The notes: generated by a model not told the origin, from the letters alone. 64,000 nt of DNA from Streptomyces filipinensis (GCF_014649495.1 NZ_BMTD01000023.1:56359-120358), one strand, 5' to 3'; shown: positions 26,810 to 35,706, counted from the stretch's first letter. Numbers and translations: made by a program.

Positions 26810-27120
26810 TTCGGGCCTCCTGGTGTCGAAGGTGGGGGACAGTCACCATGAGTTCTTCCAGGATCACAGGATGTATCCATACGATTAAAGGTGCAACTGG
26901 GTGAAATGCGACTGATTTCGCCCACCCGACGGAGCCGCCCCGGCTTCGGCGGGCCAGGCCTGTTGCGTCCAGGGGCGTCTGTCGCTGATCTTTACCTCCG
27001 GCACATCGGGTCATGTGCCGCGCCAGCCAGTACGCTGGCGATTCACTCGTACGGCCGTGTCCCGCTCGCTGCCGTACGCTCCCTGCAGTCCCCGAAGTTT
27101 GAGGAGAGGCGGTCCCGCCG
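26810..27120. other. Intergenic region with two inverted repeats
   Basis: A 311-base divergent region. GGGTGAAAT and ATTTCGCCC (26899-26923, 7-nt loop, one G-T pair) form one inverted repeat. CGCCAGC and GCTGGCG (27021-27040, 6-nt loop) form a perfect second one. Either may be an operator for the divergent genes. No clear -35/-10 pair was found. GGAGAGGCGG before 27121 is the ribosome binding site of the ankyrin gene. Confidence 0.45.
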
Positions 27121-27513
27121 ATGAGTGAAGCCCCCGACCCCGAGGTCGTGGAGCTGGCGACAAAGATCTTCGATCTGGCCCGGCAGGGGCAGACCGAGGC
27201 GCTCGTGGCGTACGTCGACGCCGGCGTTCCGGCCAACCTCACCAACGACCGCGGTGACTCCCTGGTGATGCTCGCCGCCTACCACGGCCACGCCGACGCG
27301 GTGCGTGCCCTGCTCACCCGGGGTGCCGCGGCGGACCAGATCAACGACCGGGGCCAGACCCCGCTCGCGGGTGCCGTCTTCAAGGGCGAGACCGCAGTGA
27401 TCAAGGCGCTTCTGGAGGGTGGAGCCGACCCCGCCGCGGGCACGCCGTCGGCGGTCGACACCGCCCGCATGTTCGGCAAGACAGAACTCCTGGAGCTGTT
27501 CGGCGCGCACTGA
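27121..27513 (+). CDS. Ankyrin-repeat protein
   Basis: A 130-residue protein made almost wholly of ankyrin repeats, about four units of 33 residues. Consensus pieces such as DSLVMLAAYHGHADAVRALLTRGA and GQTPLAGAVFKGETAVIKALLEGGAD are evident. No signal or membrane segment; it acts as a small cytoplasmic protein-binding module. GAGGAG upstream is a good ribosome site. The partner is unknown. A HEAT-repeat gene lies 300 nt downstream in the same direction. Confidence 0.9.
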   Translation: MSEAPDPEVVELATKIFDLARQGQTEALVAYVDAGVPANLTNDRGDSLVMLAAYHGHADAVRALLTRGAAADQINDRGQTPLAGAVFKGETAVIKALLEGGADPAAGTPSAVDTARMFGKTELLELFGAH

Positions 27514-27659
27514 CGCGCATGTCCTGACCAGGTACGACACAGAAAACGGGGGAGGCGGTAAAGGGCCGCCGGAAATACGGTCGCGGCAGCGCAAACGGCC
27601 GGGTCATCATGACGACGTGATTCACGGACGCGATGGCTGGGCAGGTGTTGCCGCACCGC

Positions 27660-27680
27660 GCGGACCGTGATGCGGTCCGC
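27660..27680. other. 7-bp hairpin upstream of a 19-codon frame
   Basis: GCGGACC (27660-27666) pairs perfectly with GGTCCGC (27674-27680), loop GTGATGC. It lies 28 nt before the small reading frame at 27709 and 147 nt after the ankyrin gene. It may be the ankyrin terminator or a structure controlling the small frame. The rest of 27514-27708 shows nothing else I can name. Confidence 0.4.
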
Positions 27681-27708
27681 CTGGGCCACAGACGAGAGGC
27701 AGAGAGAA

Positions 27709-27768
27709 ATGGTCTTCAGCAAGCAAGAGACGGCGGGCGCTCCGACGTTGTGTCACGCGGCCAGGTAG
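27709..27768 (+). CDS. Candidate 19-residue peptide
   Basis: ATG at 27709 is preceded by GAGAGGCAGAG, and the frame reads MVFSKQETAGAPTLCHAAR and then TAG. Codon use is less GC-biased than the neighbours. I have an impression of similar short frames in other Streptomyces, but that is weak memory. It could be a leader peptide (it has one Cys), a small protein, or chance. The next gene starts 46 nt downstream. Confidence 0.4.
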   Translation: MVFSKQETAGAPTLCHAAR

Positions 27769-27814
27769 TGCGTGTTCTCCGGTTGCGTCGACGCTTGATG
27801 TGAGGCTGTTTCCC

Positions 27815-29233
27815 ATGTTCGATCCGGTCATAGCGCCCAGCGGTACGCTGCTCGGCCTGCTCCAGCGGGGCCGCGGCGACGGCACGCTGCACGCGCTCAC
27901 CGCCCCGCGCGCCGAAGCGCTCGCGGCCCTGGACCACTGTGTGCTGCGCGATCCCCGCCACGACTGGCAGGTGGAGAACCGCTCCCTCTACTACGCCCGG
28001 CTCTACCTCGACCTGAACGGCGAGCTGGATGCCATCGAGGCGCACCTCTTCGACTCCGAGGACGTCCTCGACACCGACGAGTCCCGCACCGGCCTCGCCC
28101 TGGCCGTCCTCGGGCACCTCGCCTCCTACGGCAGGCTCGACGCGCTCGAACTCCTGCGCCGGTACGCCGCCCACGGGTCGAACTGGGCCTGGGCGCTGGA
28201 CGAGCTGGCCCTGCGGGACGACGACGCCGGCCTGCGTGCCCTCGCCGCGCCCGTCCTGGCCCGCTTCACCACCGACCCCGAGGGCGAGGCCGAGCTGGCC
28301 GCCGCCGTGCGCGACGCCTTCGAGCCGAGGCCCTGGCGGCTGTGGGCGGAGGATCCGCGCGAATCGATCGCCACGCGCGTGCGTGCCGCACAGGAGACCG
28401 GCTGTTTCGACCGCTGGCAGCGTCAGATGCGGCCCAGCGGTCCGCGCCCCGGCTGGAGTGTGCGCGCCGTGTTCGAATGGGCCCAGCAGGGCATGGAGCG
28501 CGGTGCCGCCCTCCATGTGCCGGCCGCCCGCTGCCTGGTGGCCGTGGCGGGCCCCGAGGACCGGCCGGAGATCGTCCAGGCGGCGCGGACCGGGATGGAC
28601 GGGGCCCGCTGCACCGCCCTGCGCTATCTCTCCGACAGCAACGACCCCGACGCCCTCGACCTGGTCGAGGCCGCGGTCGCCGACGGCACGGCCGTCGTCG
28701 TGGAGGCCGCCGTCGACGCCTTCGAACGGATGCGCAGTGTCGCCGCCGTCGACCGCGCGCGCCGCTGGGCCCAGCGCCCCGACGTGCTCGGTGCCGCCGC
28801 CGGACGCATGCTCGCCTGCCGCGGCGGCGTCCAGGACCGCGACCTCGTCCTCGGTGCCCTCCGTGAGGCCGTGCGCGGCGAGGGTCCCGACGCGCCGACC
28901 CTGTGGACGCTCGTCGACGGCGCCGGACGCCTCGGCATCGCCTGCGCGGCCCCCGTGCTGCGCCATGTCTACCGCGAGACCGCCTCTTCCCATCTGCGCG
29001 GCCGCGCGGCCCGCGCCCTGGCCGCCACCGACCCCTCCTTCGCCACCGGCTTCGCCGTCGAATGCCTGTGGGACTGCGAGGAGACCACACGCGAGATCGC
29101 CGCCCGGCACGCCGAGACCGGTGACGCCCGGGTCGTGGAGCGCCTTCGCCGCCTGGCCGCCGATCCGGCCGAGGAGGCGGAAGTGCAGACGGCGGTGCGC
29201 AGCCGCTTCGGACCCGACGCCGCCCTCGGCTGA
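27815..29233 (+). CDS. HEAT-repeat protein
   Basis: A 472-residue protein from ATG 27815, chosen over GTG 27800 because TGAGG lies 9 nt before the ATG. After ~90 N-terminal residues the sequence is a helical solenoid of HEAT-like units: LLRRYAAHGSNWAWALDELALRDDDAGLRALAAPVLARF, DALDLVEAAVADGTAVVVEAAVDAFERM, and SSHLRGRAARALAATDPSFATGF. No catalytic motif, signal or membrane segment. Such proteins act as scaffolds; phycobilisome-lyase-like HEAT repeats are a distant relation. Together with the ankyrin gene it makes a pair of repeat-scaffold genes. Function unknown. Confidence 0.8.
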   Translation: MFDPVIAPSGTLLGLLQRGRGDGTLHALTAPRAEALAALDHCVLRDPRHDWQVENRSLYYARLYLDLNGELDAIEAHLFDSEDVLDTDESRTGLALAVLGHLASYGRLDALELLRRYAAHGSNWAWALDELALRDDDAGLRALAAPVLARFTTDPEGEAELAAAVRDAFEPRPWRLWAEDPRESIATRVRAAQETGCFDRWQRQMRPSGPRPGWSVRAVFEWAQQGMERGAALHVPAARCLVAVAGPEDRPEIVQAARTGMDGARCTALRYLSDSNDPDALDLVEAAVADGTAVVVEAAVDAFERMRSVAAVDRARRWAQRPDVLGAAAGRMLACRGGVQDRDLVLGALREAVRGEGPDAPTLWTLVDGAGRLGIACAAPVLRHVYRETASSHLRGRAARALAATDPSFATGFAVECLWDCEETTREIAARHAETGDARVVERLRRLAADPAEEAEVQTAVRSRFGPDAALG

Positions 29234-29419
29234 CCCCGCACACGCACATCGGTCCGGGCGGACGACCGCCCGCCGTGTGAACACCGGGTGTCCCGCAGGT
29301 CAGGCGGTCATGACGGCCGTCTGACCTGCTCGGGTGTGCAGCCCAACGCTCATGGGACGTTCCCCGGGCGGAAAGATCGAAGTTGACGCGGCCACGTCCT
29401 GCGCGGCGACAACACCCGT

Positions 29420-30547
29420 ATGCGTGTCGTCATCGTGACCGAATCCTTTCCCCCCGATGTGAACGGCGTGGCCCACTGCGCGCTCCAGACCGCCCGGCAC
29501 CTCGTAGATCGCGGTCACCATCCGCTCGTCGTCGCCCCCGCCCCCGCTCCCGGCAGTGGACCGGACACGGACGCCCCGTGCCCGGTCGTCCGGATCCCCT
29601 CCCTCCCGCTCCCCGGCTACCCTCAGGTCCGGGTCGCCCTCCCCAGCCGACGGCTCGCCGCGGCGCTCCTCGAACACCGCTCCGACCTGGTGCATCTCGC
29701 CAGCCCCTTCGTCCTCGGCGTCCGCGGCATGGCCGCCGCCGCCCGGCTGGGCATCCCGGCCGTCGCCGTCTACCAGACCGACCTGGCCGGATACGCCCGC
29801 ACCTACATGGGGGCCGGTGAAGCGGCCGCCTGGCGGCGGATCCGCTCCGTGCACGCCGCCGCCGACCGCACCCTGGCCCCCTCCAGCGCCGCCCTCGGTG
29901 ACCTGGAGGCGCACGGTGTGCCCCGGGTCCGGCTGTGGCCGCGGGGCGTGGACACCGTACGTTTCCGGCCAGAGCACCGTTCCGAGGCGCTGCGCCGCGA
30001 ACTCGCCCCGCACGGCGAGCTGATCGTCGGCTACGTCGGCCGGCTCGCCCCCGAGAAGCACGTCGAACTCCTCGCCGGTGCCTGCGGCCTGGAGGGCGTC
30101 AAGGCCGTGGTGGTCGGCGACGGCCCCAGCCACGCCCCCCTGACCGAGGCGCTGCCCGGCGCCGTCTTCCTCGGCCGCCGCACCGGCCACGACCTCGCGC
30201 GGATCTTCGCCTCACTGGACCTGTTCGTGCACACCGGTCCCTTCGAGACGTTCTGCCAGACCGTCCAGGAAGCCATGGCCAGCGGGGTACCGGTGGTCGC
30301 GCCCGCCGCCGGCGGCCCGCTGGACCTGGTCGCCCACGGCCGCACCGGACTCCTCGTCCCACCGCGCGAGGCCACCGCCGTGACGGAGGCCGTCCGCACC
30401 CTGGCCGCCGACCCGGCCCGGCGGACCGCGTTCGGCGCCGCCGCCCGCACGATGGTCGAGGGCCGCACCTGGGCCGCCGTCGGCGACCAGCTGATCACCC
30501 ACTACGGCGACGTCCTCGCGGCACGCAGGACGGCGGTGGCGGCATGA
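29420..30547 (+). CDS. GT4 glycosyltransferase, MgtA/PimB-like
   Basis: A 375-residue GT-B protein. The N-terminal Rossmann domain starts MRVVIVTESFPPDVNGVAH, typical of GDP-mannose or GDP-hexose alpha-transferases. The C-terminal donor domain has VGYVGRLAPEKHVELL and the E-x7-E motif in FETFCQTVQEAMASGVPVVAPAAGGP. Closest resemblance is mycobacterial MgtA (alpha-mannosyltransferase) and plant-type SQD2. Its stop overlaps the ATG of the next glycosyltransferase by 4 nt (ATGA). The three genes 29420-32810 form one coupled operon for a glycolipid or glycoside; donor and acceptor remain unproven. Confidence 0.88.
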   Translation: MRVVIVTESFPPDVNGVAHCALQTARHLVDRGHHPLVVAPAPAPGSGPDTDAPCPVVRIPSLPLPGYPQVRVALPSRRLAAALLEHRSDLVHLASPFVLGVRGMAAAARLGIPAVAVYQTDLAGYARTYMGAGEAAAWRRIRSVHAAADRTLAPSSAALGDLEAHGVPRVRLWPRGVDTVRFRPEHRSEALRRELAPHGELIVGYVGRLAPEKHVELLAGACGLEGVKAVVVGDGPSHAPLTEALPGAVFLGRRTGHDLARIFASLDLFVHTGPFETFCQTVQEAMASGVPVVAPAAGGPLDLVAHGRTGLLVPPREATAVTEAVRTLAADPARRTAFGAAARTMVEGRTWAAVGDQLITHYGDVLAARRTAVAA

Positions 30548-31719
30548 CCGGCCAGTCCCTGCGCATCGTCCGGCTCGCCAACTTCGTCGCCCCGGCCTCC
30601 GGCGGCCTGCGCACCGCCCTGCGCGAGCTGGGCAGGGGCTTCCAGCTGGCGGGCCACGAACCCGTGCTCATCGTGCCCGGCGAACGGCACACCGACCGCG
30701 ACACCGACCAGGGCCGGGTCATCACCCTGCCCGGCCCGCTGCTGCCCGGTACCGGCGGCTACCGCGTCCTGACCGACAAGCGCCGCGTGGCCGCCCTCCT
30801 GGAGCAGCTGGCCCCGGACCGCCTGGAGGTCTCCGACCGCACGACCCTGCGCTGGACCGGCCGCTGGGCCCGCCGCGCGCGCGTGCCCGCCGTGATGGTC
30901 TCCCACGAGACCGCCGACGGCGTGCTGCGCACCTGGGGCCTGTCCGAGAACCTCTCCCGCCGGGCGGCCGATGCCCTCAACACCCGCACCGCGCACGTCT
31001 ACTCGCGGGTGGTGTGCACCACCGAGTTCGCCGAGCGCGAGTTCGTGCGCATCGGCGCGCGCAACGTCGTACGCGCCCCCCTGGGCGTCGACCTGATGGA
31101 ACGCCACCCCGCGCTGCACGACCCGGGCCTGCGCACCCTGCACGCGCGCGGGGGAGAGGCGCTGCTCGTGATGTGCTCCCGGCTGTCGGTCGAGAAGCGC
31201 CCCGGCATCGCGCTGGACGCCCTGGACGCCCTGATACGGCGCGGGCGGCGGGCGGTGCTCGTGGTGGCCGGGGACGGGCCGCTCAGGGCCCGGCTGGAGC
31301 AGCGCGCGCGGGAGCGCGGGCTGCCCGTCACGTTTCTCGGGCACGTCTCCGACCGGACCGCGCTCGGCGCCCTCCAGGCGACCGCGGACGTCGCCCTCGC
31401 GCCCGGTCCCGCCGAGACCTTCGGGCTCGCCGCCCTGGAGGCCATGGCCTGCGGCACGCCCGTCGTGGCGAGCGCGTCCTCCGCGCTGCCCGAGGTCATC
31501 GGCTCCGCCGGGGCGACCGCGGCGGACCGCGGTGAGGCGTTCGCGGACGCCGTGGAACTGCTCCTGGACCGCGACGTGCGCACCCGGCGCGACGCGGCAC
31601 GCGCGCGTGCGGAGTGCTTCGGCTGGGGAGCGGCCGTGGAGGCGTTCCTGGCGGCGCACGACGCGGAGGTGCTCCGCCCCGCCGCCGTGCGTCGCACGCT
31701 GCCGGAGGGTGTGGCATGA
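30544..31719 (+). CDS. GT4 glycosyltransferase, second in operon
   Basis: A 391-residue GT-B protein starting in the ATGA overlap with the previous gene. N-domain: LRIVRLANFVAPASGGLRTALRELG, a glycine-rich donor/acceptor loop. C-domain: LLVMCSRLSVEKRPGIALDALD and ETFGLAALEAMACGTPVVASASSALPEVIG (E-x7-E). It is related to the first transferase but clearly divergent, so the two probably add successive sugars. Its stop overlaps the SGNH hydrolase start (ATGA), so all three are translated in a fixed ratio. It is probably a cytosolic-face membrane-associated enzyme. Confidence 0.87.
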   Translation: MTGQSLRIVRLANFVAPASGGLRTALRELGRGFQLAGHEPVLIVPGERHTDRDTDQGRVITLPGPLLPGTGGYRVLTDKRRVAALLEQLAPDRLEVSDRTTLRWTGRWARRARVPAVMVSHETADGVLRTWGLSENLSRRAADALNTRTAHVYSRVVCTTEFAEREFVRIGARNVVRAPLGVDLMERHPALHDPGLRTLHARGGEALLVMCSRLSVEKRPGIALDALDALIRRGRRAVLVVAGDGPLRARLEQRARERGLPVTFLGHVSDRTALGALQATADVALAPGPAETFGLAALEAMACGTPVVASASSALPEVIGSAGATAADRGEAFADAVELLLDRDVRTRRDAARARAECFGWGAAVEAFLAAHDAEVLRPAAVRRTLPEGVA

Positions 31720-32810
31720 GACCCGTCCGTTTCGTCGCCCTGGGGGACTCGCTGACCGAGGGCGTGGGCGATCCCGTCGGTGACGGCTGGCGGGGCTGGG
31801 CCGCGCTGCTGGCGCCCTCCCTCGCCGCCACCCCCGGCACCGTGGAGTTCACCAACCTCGCGGTCAGCGGTGCGCAGACCCAGGACGTACGGGAACGGCA
31901 GACGCCGGCCGCCCGCGGACTCGGCCCCGACCTGGTGTCGGTGGTGATCGGCGTCAACGACACGCTGCGCCGCACCTTCGACATCCGGGCGGTGGCCACC
32001 CACCTCGACGACGTCTACGCGGCCTTCACCCGCGAGGGCGCCACCGTGCTCACGGCCTGCCTGCCCGACCCCGGCGCGATGCTGGGCCTGCCGGGTGCCC
32101 TGGCCCGCCCGCTGGCCCGCCGGCAACGGGCCGTCAACACGGTCGTCCACGCGCTGTCCGAACGCTACGGGGCCGTGCACCTGCACGCCGCGGACGGTGC
32201 CTGGATCACCGACCGGTCCCTGTGGAGCGCGGACCGGTTGCACCCCGGCGAGCGTGGCCACCGACAGTTCGCCGTCCGCTTCCACGCGCTGCTCACCGAA
32301 GCGGGCCGTGCGACGGGACAGGCACCGTCGTCCGTACCGGAGTTCCCCGCTCCGACCCGGGCGGCGAGCCTGCTGTGGCTGGCCACGGCGGGCACCGCCT
32401 GGGTGGCCCGGCGCTGCCGGGACCTGCTGCCGCAGCTGCTGCACCTGGCCGCCGACGAGCTGCACCACCGGGCCCGGGGCACCGGCGCTCTCCTCGACCT
32501 GCGGGCCTCGGAGGCGGCCTCCGCGGCGCTGGAGGCCCTGGCGGAGCGCGACGGCGAATGCGCCGGTTCCCGGCGGCACCCGGCCGGCCCGGGGCCGTTC
32601 GCTGGTCCGGGGCGTGCGGGTGTGACGCCGGGCGCGGCCACCGCGCAGGCTCCGGTCGGCGGGGCGGCGGTGCCGGGCGCGGCGCACGCGGTCACGCTGC
32701 CCGTCCGCGCGGCCCCGCCGACGGCCATGGCGGCTGAGGCGCCGGTCCCGGACGCGGCCGGTGCGGTCAGCGGGAGGGCGGTGGCGGGGACCGGCGTGAT
32801 CACCGGATAG
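31716..32810 (+). CDS. SGNH/GDSL hydrolase with low-complexity tail
   Basis: A 364-residue protein. The SGNH blocks are intact: VALGDSLTEGVGD (nucleophile Ser), NLAVSGAQTQDV (Gly), VIGVNDTLRR (Asn), and DRLHPGERGH (Asp and His). There is no signal peptide, so this is a cytosolic esterase or acyl-hydrolase. Residues ~205-285 are helical and ~285-364 are Ala/Pro/Gly-rich low complexity, well beyond the usual ~230-260 residues of this family. It ends the glycosyltransferase operon and may deacylate its product. The tail could be a surface or partner-binding segment. Confidence 0.87.
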   Translation: MRPVRFVALGDSLTEGVGDPVGDGWRGWAALLAPSLAATPGTVEFTNLAVSGAQTQDVRERQTPAARGLGPDLVSVVIGVNDTLRRTFDIRAVATHLDDVYAAFTREGATVLTACLPDPGAMLGLPGALARPLARRQRAVNTVVHALSERYGAVHLHAADGAWITDRSLWSADRLHPGERGHRQFAVRFHALLTEAGRATGQAPSSVPEFPAPTRAASLLWLATAGTAWVARRCRDLLPQLLHLAADELHHRARGTGALLDLRASEAASAALEALAERDGECAGSRRHPAGPGPFAGPGRAGVTPGAATAQAPVGGAAVPGAAHAVTLPVRAAPPTAMAAEAPVPDAAGAVSGRAVAGTGVITG

Positions 32811-32903
32811 GGCGGCCGGTGGGCCGGCCGGGAACAGTGCCGGGACGCGTTCCCGGTGGCACCTGGATCGTGCCGAGCGCGGGCGGGACCCGACGCGCCG
32901 GAC

Positions 32904-33054
32904 CGGCGCACCCGCGCGGATCGGCGCACCCGCCCCGGATCGGCGCACCCGCCCCGGATCGGCGCACCCGCCCCGGATCGGCGCACCCGCCCCGGACCGG
33001 CGCACCCGCCCCGGACCGGCGCACCCGCCCCGGACCGGCGCACCCGCCCGGGCC
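32904..33054. repeat. 19-bp tandem repeat array
   Basis: Six copies of a 19-bp unit, CGGCGCACCCGCCCCGGA followed by T (three copies, 32922-32978) or C (three copies, 32979-33035), flanked by an 18-bp variant at 32904 and a decayed copy from 33036. The period is not a multiple of three, so it is not coding. It lies in the 384-base gap between the SGNH gene and the GntR gene. Confidence 0.9.
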
Positions 33055-33125
33055 TGCGCCCGACCGCGGCCCGACCGTGGCCGGGGAGCGACGACACCGG
33101 ACGTCGGCGTGCCGGAAGGGCAGAC

Positions 33126-33148
33126 GGAGGATCGTTGAACGATCCTCC
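33126..33148. promoter_or_regulatory. Perfect 23-bp palindrome, FadR/GntR-type operator
   Basis: GGAGGATCGTT and AACGATCCTCC flank a single central G, an 11-bp perfect inverted repeat, 46 nt upstream of the GntR gene. GATC-GTTGAAC-GATC cores like this are typical operators of FadR-subfamily GntR proteins, so autoregulation is likely. Confidence 0.75.
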
Positions 33149-33194
33149 GATACGCATGTTGTTTCGTCCTGGTGCGTGCGGTTGAATTCCGGGC

Positions 33195-33884
33195 ATGGCA
33201 GAGCAGCTGACGGCACTGGCCGACGACCGGGCGCTCCTGGGGCGTACGAGCACGGCGGAGCGGGTTTCGGACATCCTCCGCAGTCGTATCGCCGACGGGT
33301 TCTTCCCGCCCGGCACCCGGCTGTCGGAGGACGGCATCGGCGGGGCGCTCGGCGTGTCCCGCAACACCCTGCGCGAGGCGTTCCGGCTGCTCACGCACGA
33401 ACGCCTGCTGGTGCACGAACTCAACCGCGGGGTGTTCGTGCGGGTCCTGACCGTCGAGGACGTCCAGGACATCTACCGCACCCGCGCCCTGGTCGAATGC
33501 GCCGTCGTCCGCGGGCTCGGTGAGGCGCCGTACCGGCTGGACGGTGTCGCCGCGGCGGTCGCCGAGGGAGAGGCGGCGTCCGCCGGCACGGACTGGAAAA
33601 CCCTGGGCACCGCCAACATCCACTTCCATCGGGAACTGGTCGCCCTCGCCGGCAGCGAACGCACCGACGAGCTGATGCGCAGCGTCTTCGCCGAACTGAG
33701 GCTCGCCTTCCACGTCGTCGACGACCCGCGCCGGCTGCACGAGCCCTACCTGGTCCGCAACCGGCAGATCCTGCAGGCGCTGCAGGACGGGGACAAGGGC
33801 GAGGCGGAGCGGCTGCTGGAGACGTACCTCACCGATTCGCTGGAGCGGGTGGTCGAGGTGTACCGGCGGCGCGTCGCCCCGTAG
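33195..33884 (+). CDS. GntR-family regulator, FadR subfamily
   Basis: A 229-residue protein. Residues ~18-85 are the GntR winged helix (AERVSDILRSRIADGFFPPGTRLSEDGIGGALGVSRNTLREAFRLL split over three helices). Residues ~95-220 are the helical FCD domain, with conserved metal/ligand residues around HFHRELVALAGSERTDELM. FCD regulators usually sense carboxylic acids. It sits 129 nt before the SMC-like gene cluster on the same strand and could influence it, though its perfect palindrome lies only in front of its own gene. Confidence 0.92.
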   Translation: MAEQLTALADDRALLGRTSTAERVSDILRSRIADGFFPPGTRLSEDGIGGALGVSRNTLREAFRLLTHERLLVHELNRGVFVRVLTVEDVQDIYRTRALVECAVVRGLGEAPYRLDGVAAAVAEGEAASAGTDWKTLGTANIHFHRELVALAGSERTDELMRSVFAELRLAFHVVDDPRRLHEPYLVRNRQILQALQDGDKGEAERLLETYLTDSLERVVEVYRRRVAP

Positions 33885-34013
33885 GGAGCGCGGGACCCTA
33901 TCCATCCACGGCTCCGTCGCGGGGCGCGCGCCCCACCGGGGAACCGATCCGCGCGGTCGGCGAAGACGTACAGCGCTGCCCACCGAACCGGCGGACCCGC
34001 ACCGTTTGGGTCG

Positions 34014-35573
34014 ATGTCAGACCAAGGACCTAGTCTGTGCACCGTGACTTCGCCTGCATCGACGGACAGCGTTCCGCCCCAGCTCAGCGCGGGGCCGCGC
34101 CCGGCACCGGGCCCGGCCGCCGACGAGGGGCTGGCACGTCGGCTGCGCGCGCTCGCCTGCACCGCGCCGCTGCACGACCTCGACGCGCGCAAGGCCAACC
34201 TGGCCGGTGAGTACTCGGTGTACGGCATGGCCGAGGTGGCCCTCGCCGCCATCGACCTGGTCACGCTCAACATGGACTTCGACACCGGCGCCGACCACGA
34301 GCAGATCGTCGCCCGGCTCGTCCCGCGCATCGCCGCCCAGGCCCCGCACCGGCCGACCGCCGAGCACGAGCGCGTGGCCCGCTGGGTGCTGGAGAACCTG
34401 ATCAACGTCGGCAGCGTCGACCGCGGCTTCCGCGCCGTCTACGGCACCTTCGCGCCGGACGGCACGTACGTCCGCAGGGACTACGACTTCAAGCTGATCG
34501 AAGAGGTCCCCGGCCCCGGCGGCACGGTCTACCTGCGCACCACGGACGAGGCGGTCAACGTCCTGGTCGGCGCCCTCGACACCGACGTCACCAGCGCCCA
34601 GATCGCCGCAGAGGTCAAGCTGGAGGTCCTGATCAACCGCGGCCGGCTCGCCGACGCACAGCTCGCCGCCGAGCAGGCCCGCTACCGCACCGTGCAGTAC
34701 TCGGAGACGCTGCGCCGCGCCCTGGAGGCCACCCGGCGCAACGTCCGCGCGGTCGACTGGCTCAACTCGGTGCCCGACATGATCGCCGAGGCCCTGGACC
34801 ACGTCGCCGACCGCTACCGCCACGAGAACGCGATCCTCACCAACATCCGCAAGGCCCGCGACGAGACCGAGGAGCCCGAGCACAAGCGCCGGGCCGCCGA
34901 ACTCGTCGACATCGTCAAGGACTGCATCCGGCGGCACACCCAGCTCCAGTCGCGGCTGCTGGAGGCGGGCCCGCTCTTCCGCGCCGAGCAGGACCGGCAG
35001 GCCTTCGCCACCCCGGCGACGACGTCCGGGATCGACCTGTACGGCCACCTCGTCGCCCCCGTCCTGCCGCTGCCCCTGGAGCAGGCGATCCACGTCACCG
35101 ACGCGTTCTTCGCGCACGGCACGGGGCTGCGCACGCCCGTGTCCGTACGGGTGGCCGATCTCGTCGACATACTGCTGACCCCACCGGTGGAGCGGGAGCA
35201 TCTGGGCGCGGAGATGCCGGAGCCGGATCTGATCGCCACACCGGACGACAGCCGGTTCAGCGAGGAGCAGCTCGCCGCCGCGACGGAGCTGCTGGATCTG
35301 CCGGCCGACGCACCGCGCAGGCTGTCGGGCCTGCTGGCCGAGGCCCGCCGGACCGGCGATCCCGATCTGGCGTACCTGGTCGCGCTGCTGGCCGTCCACG
35401 CGGCCAGCCCCGCCGTGGGGACCGCCTACCGGCAGGGCGAGGAGAAGCTGCTGTTCGCCGTGGACGACGGGACCGAGCTGGACGATCCCGAGTTCGGCGG
35501 GGCGGATCTCATCGTGGGGACCGCGTTGCTGGACGCGGTGGGGATGGCCGCGGACAGGACGGAGGCGGCGTGA
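34014..35573 (+). CDS. Kleisin-like subunit (MukF/MksF/JetA-like)
   Basis: A 519-residue cytosolic protein (ATG 34014; GTG 34044 is a possible later start). Predicted mostly helical. The middle (residues ~180-310: RTTDEAVNVLVGALDTDVTSAQIAAEVKLEVLINRGRL... followed by ARYRTVQYSETLRRALEATRRN) has the long-helix layout seen in JetA/MksF, after an N-terminal winged-helix-like region. Size and first position in the F-E-B gene order match MukF and JetA. It would bridge the SMC heads. The assignment rests on order, size and pattern; I recognise no single diagnostic motif. It is 128 nt upstream of the KITE-like gene. Confidence 0.62.
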   Translation: MSDQGPSLCTVTSPASTDSVPPQLSAGPRPAPGPAADEGLARRLRALACTAPLHDLDARKANLAGEYSVYGMAEVALAAIDLVTLNMDFDTGADHEQIVARLVPRIAAQAPHRPTAEHERVARWVLENLINVGSVDRGFRAVYGTFAPDGTYVRRDYDFKLIEEVPGPGGTVYLRTTDEAVNVLVGALDTDVTSAQIAAEVKLEVLINRGRLADAQLAAEQARYRTVQYSETLRRALEATRRNVRAVDWLNSVPDMIAEALDHVADRYRHENAILTNIRKARDETEEPEHKRRAAELVDIVKDCIRRHTQLQSRLLEAGPLFRAEQDRQAFATPATTSGIDLYGHLVAPVLPLPLEQAIHVTDAFFAHGTGLRTPVSVRVADLVDILLTPPVEREHLGAEMPEPDLIATPDDSRFSEEQLAAATELLDLPADAPRRLSGLLAEARRTGDPDLAYLVALLAVHAASPAVGTAYRQGEEKLLFAVDDGTELDDPEFGGADLIVGTALLDAVGMAADRTEAA

Positions 35574-35706
35574 TGGCTGCGCCGGTGGGCGCGTGCGGGT
35601 GCGCCGCGGCTCGCCGGGCCCCGCGGCACGGCCGCGGCCCGATTCCGTCCCGCGCCCCTGAACACGCCGCACCCGCCCTCAGTTTCAAGATCAAGGAGTT
35701 GTGTCC

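Noticed and set aside
32904..33054. CRISPR array
   Set aside because: Copies are directly adjacent with a 19-bp period and no unique spacers; no cas genes.
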